Positions 1 through 7,016 of a stretch of 10,766 nt of DNA are shown one piece after another (position 1 is the first letter of the stretch; every line of letters starts with the position of its first letter). Origin of the DNA: Paracoccaceae bacterium. Its GTDB lineage: Bacteria; Pseudomonadota; Alphaproteobacteria; Rhodobacterales; Rhodobacteraceae. The notes below the pieces were generated by a model, which was given only the letters and a program-made list of their open reading frames with translations, was not told the origin of the DNA and did no database searches. The DNA is taken from positions 1-10,766 of the forward strand of contig JAPOSK010000340.1 in assembly GCA_026709725.1 (NCBI GenBank), given 5' to 3'. A program made the position numbers and the translations under genes.

Positions 1-12
1 GAAAGAGGCAGC

Positions 13-1284
13 GTGGCACAGTCCGTCGATATTGCGACCCGGGTCTACAATCATAACTGGAAAATCGATCCGATTGTCCGGTCATTGATTGATACGGATT
101 TCTACAAGCTGCTGATGTGCCAGTTCGTTCAGAAGACCGCCCCGGATGTTCGGGTAAAATTCCAGATCATTGATCGGGACCGGGATCACAAAGTCGCCAA
201 GCATATTGACCACGGTGAGTTGCGTGAACAACTTGATAACATCCGATCACTCCGCCTGACCCGCGGTGAGTCAACCTGGCTGCGCGGGAATATGTTTTAC
301 GGTCGACGCCAGATGTTTGCACCGGAATTCATTGATTGGCTTGAGAACCTGACGCTGCCGGACTATTCACTGGACTCCTCTGGCGGCAAGCTTGACCTTT
401 GCTTTGAAGGCAAATGGCCCGAGGTCATGCTCTGGGAAATTCCTGCTCTGGCGACGCTGACAGAACTCAACTCCCGCTCGGTCCTCAAGAGCTATGGCAA
501 ATTTGAGCTTCAGGTTCTCTACGCACGGGCCATGACCAGACTTTGGGACAAGATCACAGCCATGTCTCCGATTGAGACTCTGCAGATCGCTGACTTTGGT
601 ACACGCCGCAGACATTCCTATCTGTGGCAGGACTGGTGTGTGCAGGCCATGATTTCGGGTCTCGGTGATCGGTTCATTGGCACATCCAACTGCCATATTG
701 CCATGCAGAGGGAAGTCGAGGCAATCGGGACCCACGCCCATGAATTGACGATGGCTTACGGGGCTCTCTCGACCAGCGATGACGAATTGCGCAGTGCACC
801 TTTTCGGATGATGGAGGATTGGAAAGAGGTCTATGGTGACAATCTGCGGGTCATCCTGCCCGATACGTTCGGCTCAGGTTACTTCTATGCACTTGCACCG
901 CAGAATCTGGCTGCATGGACGACCATCCGTATCGATTCCGGTGATCCGGTCACCATGGCCGAACAGGCGCTGAGCTGGTGGGACGCATGCGGCGAAGATC
1001 CGCGGGAAAAGCTGATCATTTTTTCCGATGGCCTGGATGTTGACACGATTCTTGCCCTGCAGAGCCGTTTCCAGGATCGGGTGAGAGTGAGTCATGGCTG
1101 GGGGACCCTTCTCACCAATGACTTCCGCCAGCTTGACAGGGATGACCGTCTTGCCCCCGTTTCCCTGGTCTGCAAACTGGTTGAGGTCAATGGCCGGATG
1201 GCGGTCAAGCTCTCCGACAATCCCGAGAAGGCGACCGGTCCTTCAGACGCAGTTGCACGCTATCGAAACCTCTTTCGGGTCTAG
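13..1284 (+). CDS. pncB: Nicotinate phosphoribosyltransferase
   Basis: Cytoplasmic enzyme of the Preiss-Handler NAD salvage pathway. It joins nicotinate to PRPP, with ATP hydrolysis, to give nicotinate mononucleotide. The 423-residue product shows family motifs in order: DTDFYKLLM (27-35), FGTRRR (195-200), GTSN (223-226), GTHAHE (239-244, the region that supplies the phosphorylated histidine in characterised PncB), RIDSGDP (306-312, phosphate/PRPP contacts), SDGLDV (338-343) and KLSDNPEKATGP (399-410). Length is slightly above the usual ~400 residues because of about 20 extra N-terminal residues (IATRVYNHNWKIDPIVRSL) that I recall as typical of alphaproteobacterial members. The start is GTG, four bases after GAAAGAGG at positions 1-8. 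The frame stays open to the window edge, so an upstream start cannot be formally excluded. About 150 bases separate it from the next gene. Confidence 0.96.
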   Translation: MAQSVDIATRVYNHNWKIDPIVRSLIDTDFYKLLMCQFVQKTAPDVRVKFQIIDRDRDHKVAKHIDHGELREQLDNIRSLRLTRGESTWLRGNMFYGRRQMFAPEFIDWLENLTLPDYSLDSSGGKLDLCFEGKWPEVMLWEIPALATLTELNSRSVLKSYGKFELQVLYARAMTRLWDKITAMSPIETLQIADFGTRRRHSYLWQDWCVQAMISGLGDRFIGTSNCHIAMQREVEAIGTHAHELTMAYGALSTSDDELRSAPFRMMEDWKEVYGDNLRVILPDTFGSGYFYALAPQNLAAWTTIRIDSGDPVTMAEQALSWWDACGEDPREKLIIFSDGLDVDTILALQSRFQDRVRVSHGWGTLLTNDFRQLDRDDRLAPVSLVCKLVEVNGRMAVKLSDNPEKATGPSDAVARYRNLFRV

Positions 1285-1432
1285 CGGTCCTGTGGCCAAA
1301 ATCCCCCAACCGTGCACGGCGGAATGAGGCCATACGACAAACGGGGCCAGAACCCGGGAGAATTCATGAAAACCGCGTGGTCAACATCTCTTGTATGGCA
1401 GGAGACCGGAACCCGAAGTATAGGGCCAATGT
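1285..1432. other. Intergenic region pncB-PBP
   Basis: This 148-base gap holds no supported gene. A perfect 10-base palindrome, CCGTGCACGG, lies at 1310-1319, about 25 bases after the pncB stop. It has no T-tract, so it is not a convincing intrinsic terminator. The start of the following gene has only a weak purine-rich stretch upstream (AGGG at 1422-1425). No clear -35/-10 pair was seen. Confidence 0.5.
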
Positions 1433-3439
1433 ATGACAAAAAAGAAGACACTCGTGGCAGGGAAAAAGCTGAAAACGGAGGCCCGTCCGCGGCGGCGGGT
1501 GCGACGCACGCCTGCGCGGGTCGTTGTGGCGCTCCGTGCAGCAGTGATGTGGGTCATCCGCTTCGGCTGGGGCTTTGGTTGGCGGGCAGCACTCGTTCTT
1601 GGTCTTATCCTCTCCGGGTCGGTGTTTTACTATTATGTGAACCTCGTCGACATTGAGGAACTGTACGACGGTCGGACATACGGGGCAACAATTGCCCTTG
1701 ACAGGTACAACGAGCCGTTTGCCTGGCGCGGATACCAGTATGGAGGTCCGGTCACGGCAGGGTCTGTCTCACCCCATCTTGTCAATGCGATCCTTTCCAT
1801 GGAGGACCACCGCTTCTACAAACACTTCGGCTTGAGCCTGCAGGGGATCATGGGTGCCATCCTGATCAATCTGCGAGAGGGGCGCGGAGCATTTGAGGGC
1901 CATGGGGGATCATCCATCACCCAGCAGACAGCCAAGATGTTGTGCTTCGGAGAAACCTTCGACCCGCAGCTGTGGGAAAGCCAGTCGCGCTTTGAACAGG
2001 AATGCCGCAAAACGACACTATGGCGGAAATTCAAGGAAATTCCGTATTCACTGGCACTTGAGTTACGGTATACCAAGTATGAAATCCTCACCCTGTATCT
2101 GAACCGGGTCTATCTCGGAGCAAGCGCAACGGGTGTCGAGGCTGCAAGTCAGCGATACTTTGACATCCCCGCACATGCATTGACAATCCAGCAGTCAGCG
2201 ATGCTGGCCGGAATGTTGGCGGCACCATCCCGCTATGCACCAACAAAGAGTCTGGATCTGGCCCAACAGCGGGCAGGGATTGTCATTGATCAGATGGTCC
2301 GGCGTGGATTCCTGTCCGAAATTGATGCGGCCGTGGCCAAGGATATGCCTGCCGGCCTGTCGAGCGCGGCAGAACAACGCACGGGGGGGTACTTTGTTGA
2401 CTGGGTGGTTGAAAACGGTCCGGGCTTCCTCAATCGCAACCAGACGGACGACTTTGTGATCCAGACGACCTATGACGGTGATATACAGAAGGCGGTGGAT
2501 GATGCAGTCAAGGATGTCTTCGCAACAAAGGTCAAGGATAATTCCAATGCCCAGGTCGCCGTTGTGGTCATGTCACCAGACGGGGCCGTTCGGGCTCTCC
2601 TGGGCGGGCGGGACATTGAAGCGGTTGGACTCTTCAACCGGGCGGTGAATGCTGACCGCCAGACCGGATCCCTGTTCAAGCCCTTCGTCTATGCCGCTGC
2701 AGTTGAGTGGGGAATGAACTACGATGACATCATCACGGACTCGCCCATCACAATCACAATTCCGGGACAGGAGCCCTGGTCACCAAAAAATTACAACAAC
2801 AAAAGCTGGGGCGATCTGACCCTGGCTGAGGCACTTGCCCATTCAGTCAATACCATTGCGGTTCGAATATCAGAGGCCATAGGACGTGATCTGGTTATCG
2901 AAACGGCCCGGCAACTGGGGATCCGGAGTCCGATTGCACCGGGACCGGCAATCGCCCTCGGCACATCGGAGGCAACTCTCCTTGAGATGACCGGAGCGTA
3001 TGCCGGTATTCGCAATGGCGGCTGGCGGGTGCAGCCTTACGGTCTCCGCAGCATAAAAATGAGCGACACGGACACATCCCTGATGGAGCACAAGGGCAAT
3101 CCCGGCATTCGTGCGCTGTCCGGGCCGACATCACGCCAGCTCGTGTACATGATGCACAAGGTGGTGAGAGAGGGAACCGGAAGGCGGGCTGATGTCGCAA
3201 GTATGGAAGTCGCTGGAAAGACCGGAACAACCCAGGAATCCCGTGATGCCTGGTTTATCGGATTTTCCGGATACTATGTTGTGGGTGTCTGGATGGGCTA
3301 TGACAACAACAGGCCCCTGCAAAATGTAACCGGCGGGGGATTGCCTGCGGAAATCTGGCACGAGGTCATGCTGCGGATTCATGAGGGTCTTGAACCCCGC
3401 CCCTTGCCATTCCCTGTCCATGCTGAAAGAATCGGCTGA
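1433..3439 (+). CDS. Class A penicillin-binding protein (transglycosylase/transpeptidase, PBP1 family)
   Basis: Inner-membrane bifunctional peptidoglycan synthase of 668 residues. It polymerises lipid II (GT51 domain) and cross-links stem peptides (transpeptidase domain). Seen in order: a very basic cytoplasmic N-terminus (residues 3-29), one membrane span (about 51-70), and the GT51 domain with EDHRFYKHFG (124-133, catalytic Glu124), GGSSITQQTAK (158-168) and the LTLYLNRVYLG motif (219-229). The transpeptidase domain has TGSLFKPF (411-418, nucleophile Ser413 with Lys416), SVN (471-473) and KTGTT (596-600). All catalytic motifs are intact. Between the ITQQ motif and KEIPYSLALELRYTK is an insertion (about 169-199) with Cys171 and Cys191, of a type I recall from alphaproteobacterial PBPs. 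The C-terminus ends soon after the transpeptidase domain, without the long tails of E. coli PBP1a or PBP1b. The Shine-Dalgarno is weak. The 3' end lies about 30 bases before the next start, suggesting cotranscription. Confidence 0.95.
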   Translation: MTKKKTLVAGKKLKTEARPRRRVRRTPARVVVALRAAVMWVIRFGWGFGWRAALVLGLILSGSVFYYYVNLVDIEELYDGRTYGATIALDRYNEPFAWRGYQYGGPVTAGSVSPHLVNAILSMEDHRFYKHFGLSLQGIMGAILINLREGRGAFEGHGGSSITQQTAKMLCFGETFDPQLWESQSRFEQECRKTTLWRKFKEIPYSLALELRYTKYEILTLYLNRVYLGASATGVEAASQRYFDIPAHALTIQQSAMLAGMLAAPSRYAPTKSLDLAQQRAGIVIDQMVRRGFLSEIDAAVAKDMPAGLSSAAEQRTGGYFVDWVVENGPGFLNRNQTDDFVIQTTYDGDIQKAVDDAVKDVFATKVKDNSNAQVAVVVMSPDGAVRALLGGRDIEAVGLFNRAVNADRQTGSLFKPFVYAAAVEWGMNYDDIITDSPITITIPGQEPWSPKNYNNKSWGDLTLAEALAHSVNTIAVRISEAIGRDLVIETARQLGIRSPIAPGPAIALGTSEATLLEMTGAYAGIRNGGWRVQPYGLRSIKMSDTDTSLMEHKGNPGIRALSGPTSRQLVYMMHKVVREGTGRRADVASMEVAGKTGTTQESRDAWFIGFSGYYVVGVWMGYDNNRPLQNVTGGGLPAEIWHEVMLRIHEGLEPRPLPFPVHAERIG

Positions 3440-3454
3440 AGGAGACACGTCACT

Positions 3455-3462
3455 GAGAGAGG
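3455..3462 (+). promoter_or_regulatory. Ribosome binding site fixing the start of the exonuclease-CBS-NTase gene
   Basis: GAGAGAGG lies eight bases before ATG 3471. The frame is open from 3381, inside the PBP gene, but the residues before 3471 look nothing like an exonuclease N-terminus. A stronger AAGGAG at 3439-3444 overlaps the PBP stop, yet the only in-frame codon at normal distance from it is CTG at 3453. ATG 3471 is therefore preferred; GTG at 3462 is the alternative. Confidence 0.6.
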
Positions 3463-3470
3463 TGCAACCC

Positions 3471-5567
3471 ATGGCTGCTGCGCCCCACTATCACTCCCAT
3501 GCCAGTACACCGCTGGGTTCACTGGAGTTTGTGGCAGTTGATACGGAAACGACCGGGCTTGACCTGCGGGCATCACGCATCATTGAAATCGCAGCCGTTC
3601 TCATCAGGCCTGGCATCCCGGAACCGATCGACTGTTTTGACCATCTCGTGAATCCTGGCGTCGCCATCCCTCCAGCATCGACTGAAATCCACGGGATCAC
3701 GGATGCCGATGTTGCAGAAGCTGCACCGGTTGGGTCCGTACTGGAGGCCTTTTTCGAGTGGCTCGGCCCGCGGCCGCTGATCGGCTACTCCATTGGCTTC
3801 GACATGAGCATCATTCAGGCAGAACTGGACCGCTGCGGAAAACGCTGGTCGCCTCCGCGGGTTCTTGATGTGCAGGAGCTGGTTCAGGCCCTGCAGCCCA
3901 ATCTCCGCGACAATGCGCTTGAGACTGTGGCTGAATGGCTCGGGATCAATACCGACAGCCGCCATCGGGCTCTGCCCGATGCCATCATGACAGCCAGGGT
4001 TTTCCGGGCGCTGATACCGCGCCTGCGTTCCATCGGAGTCCAGACCTTCGCCGAGGCCACAAGGATCTCTGCTGATATCCGTCAGAAGACTGGCGGTCTG
4101 CCCCATCCGGCCCAGGCAAAAACCAAAGACTATATCAATATCGACAGCTATCACTTTCGCAATCGTGTGAGCGATGTCATGGCCACACCACCCCTGATTG
4201 TGGAACGGTCTGCGTCTCTTTCTGACGTGATTGCCCTCATGGTCAAGCATGGCGTGGGATCCGTCTTCATTGAACCTGATGGACAGGGCGGCCATGGCTA
4301 TCTGACCGAGCGGGATCTCCTGCGCACCCTCTATACCGAGGGAAAGGAGGGTCTTGCCAGAACCTGTCATGAGATCACAATCCGCCCCCTTGAGACCGTA
4401 AGCAGGAAGGAGTTTCTCTACCGGGCGATCATCACCCTGTCTTCGAAGAATATTCGACACCTTGGCGTTCTGGATGAGAACTCTGATCTTGTTGGTGCCC
4501 TGAGTGCGCGTGACCTCTTCAGCAACCACTCGAACGATGTGATCGCTCTCGGTCGCCATATCGAGATTGCGGGCGATGCAGCGGAGCTGGGCCTGGTCTG
4601 GTCAGGCCTTACCTCGGTGGCGCGTTCCCTGGCACTTGAGGGCGTGACCGCGTGTTCCATCACCGCAATTATCTCCCGTGAGTTGCGGGCACTGACACAA
4701 CGGGCCTGTGAACTGGCCGAAGCGGAACTCCTTGCGGAGAATCCGTCTCTCCGCCTGCCACACTATGCCATGCTGATCCTTGGCTCGGGAGGCAGGGGCG
4801 AGAGCCTGCTGGCAATGGACCAGGACAATGCCATCATCCACGAAACAGATGGTGATCCGGAAGAAACTGACTCACATCTTCAAAAACTGGGTCAACGGGT
4901 TGCGGACATGCTGAATTCCGTCGGCGTAAAATACTGCCCGGGTGGCATCATGGCATCCAATCGGGACTGGCGACGAAGCACCGCAGAGTGGGAACGGACC
5001 GTCTCCGGCTGGCTGGAGCGAACACGGCCGGAAGATATCATGAATGCTGACATTTTCTTTGATTCAATGCCGGTCCATGGCGACAGGGATCTGGCCGACC
5101 GGCTGAGGGTCAGGGCGATCCAGCGTGCCAGCCAGTCCAAACCCTTTCTTTCACTGATGGCGTCCAATGTCTGCAATTTTCAGGGTGCGCTCGGCTGGCT
5201 GGGTCGGTGGAAGCTTGAGAACGGTCGGATTGATCTCAAGAAATCCGGCATCATGCCGATCTTTTCTGCCGCCCGCGCCGTCTCACTTGAACATGTCATT
5301 TATGCCCGTTCGACAGCCGACCGTCTCCGTGACATCAAGAAGCTTGACCTTGCACCCCCGGGCCTGATTGATGATCTGCTGACCGCCCATGGTTTTCTGC
5401 TCAACCTGATTCTGGAACAGCAGCTGAGGGACATTGACAATGGCAGGCCTCCCTCCAACACCATCACCCCCCGCGAACTGGACGGAGCCGACAGGACACA
5501 GCTCAAATGGGCACTTGAACAGGTCGGTCGGGTCCCCGACCTCGTTGGCAAACCAACTGCGATCTGA
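3471..5567 (+). CDS. DnaQ-like 3'-5' exonuclease / CBS pair / DUF294 nucleotidyltransferase fusion
   Basis: A 698-residue cytoplasmic fusion. Residues 19-185 form a DnaQ/RNase T-type DEDDh exonuclease: VAVDTETTGLD (Asp24, Glu26), GFDMSII (Asp111) and HRALPD (His165, Asp170), all five metal or catalytic residues present. Residues about 230-350 form two CBS repeats (RVSDVMATPPLIVE...GYLTERDLL and a second ending VGALSARDLF), usually adenine-nucleotide sensors. Residues about 370-520 match the DUF294 (GlnD-like) nucleotidyltransferase: ILGSGGRGES at 436-445, then DQDN with Asp450 and Asp452 as expected metal ligands. Residues about 525-665 match the DUF294 C-terminal domain (NADIFFDSMPVHGDRDLADRLR). 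Many DUF294 proteins carry a cyclic-nucleotide-binding domain in front of the CBS pair; here an exonuclease takes its place. Substrates of both enzymatic domains are unknown. The gene follows the PBP gene by about 30 bases. Confidence 0.9.
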   Translation: MAAAPHYHSHASTPLGSLEFVAVDTETTGLDLRASRIIEIAAVLIRPGIPEPIDCFDHLVNPGVAIPPASTEIHGITDADVAEAAPVGSVLEAFFEWLGPRPLIGYSIGFDMSIIQAELDRCGKRWSPPRVLDVQELVQALQPNLRDNALETVAEWLGINTDSRHRALPDAIMTARVFRALIPRLRSIGVQTFAEATRISADIRQKTGGLPHPAQAKTKDYINIDSYHFRNRVSDVMATPPLIVERSASLSDVIALMVKHGVGSVFIEPDGQGGHGYLTERDLLRTLYTEGKEGLARTCHEITIRPLETVSRKEFLYRAIITLSSKNIRHLGVLDENSDLVGALSARDLFSNHSNDVIALGRHIEIAGDAAELGLVWSGLTSVARSLALEGVTACSITAIISRELRALTQRACELAEAELLAENPSLRLPHYAMLILGSGGRGESLLAMDQDNAIIHETDGDPEETDSHLQKLGQRVADMLNSVGVKYCPGGIMASNRDWRRSTAEWERTVSGWLERTRPEDIMNADIFFDSMPVHGDRDLADRLRVRAIQRASQSKPFLSLMASNVCNFQGALGWLGRWKLENGRIDLKKSGIMPIFSAARAVSLEHVIYARSTADRLRDIKKLDLAPPGLIDDLLTAHGFLLNLILEQQLRDIDNGRPPSNTITPRELDGADRTQLKWALEQVGRVPDLVGKPTAI

Positions 5568-5666
5568 CAGCGTCCACAGCCGTCGCCACACCTCTCCCGT
5601 CGGCCCAGGATGGATCCCTGACCCTCGCGGTGATCCGGCGACAGACGTTCTTCCCGCCGATCGATG
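5568..5666. other. Convergent intergenic region
   Basis: This is the 99-base gap between two converging genes. The only pairing seen is a weak GGATC/GATCC match around 5610-5636 with a long loop and no T-tract. No convincing bidirectional terminator can be called. Confidence 0.4.
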
Positions 5667-6269
5667 TCAGGATTTTGTCTTTTCGCTGTAACGCTTTGGC
5701 AGGATCTGGATCAGCCTGTTGAGATCGTTGTTGTTCTGCTTGAGCAGGGCCTGCATCACATTTTTCTCAAGGGCCAGTATGTTCAGGTCATCAACAATCA
5801 TGTTATAAATATGCGGCTGGTTGTTGATAACTGTCAGATACCAGTAGATCGGGTACGGTGACCGGCCCTGCTTGTAGACATTTGTCTTGACCTCAAAGTA
5901 GCGATCATTGCGGGTCGTGCGGGCATAGACAGTCTCGAACTCGCTGCCGATATAACGTGGAAAATAACGCGTGTACTTGACCGCCATGTAGTTGATGAAG
6001 GCATGAAGAAATTCCTGCTGCTGCGGGTGGCTTGCGACACTCCAGACATTGCCGAGAGCACTCCGTGCGATAATCTTTGGTGCAGACCGGGTCCAGAAGA
6101 CATCAGCAAGTTCATTGTGAAGGATGTCCCGCTGCATGTCGGAATTGACCAGCCGGTCAATCTCAACGATCGTCATCTCCACATGCACCCGGGCATGCTC
6201 AGGCAACACCTGCGCGGTTGCAGCAAGGCCGGTGACACACAGTGATGCCGCAAGATACAATCGGACCAT
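5667..6269 (-). CDS. MlaC/Ttg2D-like periplasmic phospholipid-binding protein
   Basis: Predicted exported protein of 200 residues of the MlaC (Tol_Tol_Ttg2) family. Characterised members carry phospholipids through the periplasm between the outer membrane and an MCE-type ABC transporter in the inner membrane. The N-terminus is a signal peptide (MVRLYLAASLCVTGLAATAQ) with a likely cut after ATA near residue 19. The body shows the family core: ARSALGNVWSVASHPQQQEFLHAFINYM (68-95), then YFEVKTNV (124-131) and PIYWYLTVINNQPHIYNMIVDDLNI (140-164), which matches the usual W-x-v-...-i-D-v-x-veGvS strand region, with the GVS turn changed to DLN. I chose ATG 6269 because it gives a normal short signal-peptide n-region. 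It lacks a clear Shine-Dalgarno; in-frame ATGs at 6326 and 6341 would add 19 or 24 residues. No MlaD, E, F, A or B gene is in the window. Confidence 0.85.
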   Translation of the reverse strand: MVRLYLAASLCVTGLAATAQVLPEHARVHVEMTIVEIDRLVNSDMQRDILHNELADVFWTRSAPKIIARSALGNVWSVASHPQQQEFLHAFINYMAVKYTRYFPRYIGSEFETVYARTTRNDRYFEVKTNVYKQGRSPYPIYWYLTVINNQPHIYNMIVDDLNILALEKNVMQALLKQNNNDLNRLIQILPKRYSEKTKS

Positions 6270-6367
6270 CAGGGATCTGCAGATATGAGGGATTGCGAAT
6301 CCGGGCACACCGATTGGGTTCTCCATGGTCTCGACACACATCCTTATTGTGTTTAATCCAGCCAGAC

Positions 6368-6396
6368 CATCTAGATTGCACCGAGAAAAAATGCAA
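6368..6396 (-). promoter_or_regulatory. Candidate promoter for the mlaC-like gene
   Basis: Reading the minus strand, TTGCAT (6396-6391) is followed after 17 bases by TAGATG (6373-6368). The spacing is ideal, the -35 is fair and the -10 is weak (3 of 6). Transcription would begin near 6361, just before the possible ATGs at 6341 and 6326. This is inference from consensus only. Confidence 0.3.
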
Positions 6397-6508
6397 GAAT
6401 CATGCCATCATCTCAGAACAGCATTGAACCCGGGTCCACTCCTGCGATCGTTGGCTTCAGGCTGTTCAAAAGATCTGGACCGAAACAGACTGTACACGGG
6501 AGACAGAC

Positions 6509-6973
6509 ATGAGCCGGATTGAAGACAGGCTTGCCCAACGCGGACTTCACGTTCCGTCAGCACCACCTCCAGCCGCCAACTACATTCCATACAGAACCGC
6601 GGGCTCCATTGTTTATGTCTCGGGACAGCTCTCTGATGGTGCACTGGGGCACATTACGGGAACGCTGGGCATTGATCTTGACATTGAACAGGGACAACGT
6701 GCCTCCCGGCAGTGTGCGCTGAATCTCCTTGGTCAGGTCCGAACGGCCTGCGATGGTGATCTCGACCGCCTGCAGAACATCCTGAAACTCACAGGCTTTG
6801 TGAATTCAGCACCCGATTTTATCCACCATCCACAGGTTATCAATGGCGCATCGGATTTCCTTGTCGATATCATGGGCGACCGGGGTCACCATGCCCGTTC
6901 GGCTGTTGGCGTGGCTTCTCTTCCTTTTGGATTTGCCGTCGAGATTGAGGGAATCTTTGAAATTGCCACCTGA
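6509..6973 (+). CDS. RidA/YjgF/UK114 family protein (YjgF-like subgroup 1)
   Basis: Small cytoplasmic protein of 154 residues in the RidA superfamily. RidA itself deaminates reactive enamine/imine intermediates such as 2-aminoacrylate; other subgroups have different or unknown activities. Seen: the early strand GSIVYVSGQL (32-41), LKLTGFVNSAPDF (93-104) and the C-terminal signature ARSAVGVASLPFGFAVEIEGIFEI (129-152), which holds the conserved active-site Arg (Arg130 here) and acidic residue (Glu145/Glu147). It is longer than classical RidA (~128 residues) because of an N-terminal MSRIEDRLAQRGLHVP extension and a longer middle. This matches the subgroup annotated as YjgF_YER057c_UK114_like_1, so I do not assign the symbol ridA. 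GGGAG six bases before ATG 6509 is a good ribosome binding site. It leads the probable operon with the FemAB-like gene and phhB. Confidence 0.9.
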   Translation: MSRIEDRLAQRGLHVPSAPPPAANYIPYRTAGSIVYVSGQLSDGALGHITGTLGIDLDIEQGQRASRQCALNLLGQVRTACDGDLDRLQNILKLTGFVNSAPDFIHHPQVINGASDFLVDIMGDRGHHARSAVGVASLPFGFAVEIEGIFEIAT

Positions 6974-7016
6974 CCGGTTGACACCCTAAAGAAACGAGGA
7001 CCTCCCGGATAGCGGC

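Noticed and set aside
1312..1656. Plus-strand frame starting in the pncB-PBP gap and running into the PBP gene
   Set aside because: It overlaps the PBP N-terminus in another frame and its translation is low-complexity; the PBP frame is clearly real.
3381..3470. Upstream extension of the exonuclease fusion into the PBP gene
   Set aside because: The 30 extra residues overlap PBP coding sequence and have no family similarity; ATG 3471 has a well-spaced GAGAGAGG.
3573..4559. Long minus-strand open frame (328 codons) opposite the exonuclease/CBS part
   Set aside because: It lies wholly inside a gene with intact catalytic motifs on the plus strand, has no recognisable domain, and is best explained as a shadow of codon bias.
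6978..7006. TTGACA at 6978-6983 as a promoter for the FemAB-like gene
   Set aside because: No -10 element occurs at 16-18 bases; the sequence there is CCTCCC. The gene is probably read from upstream.
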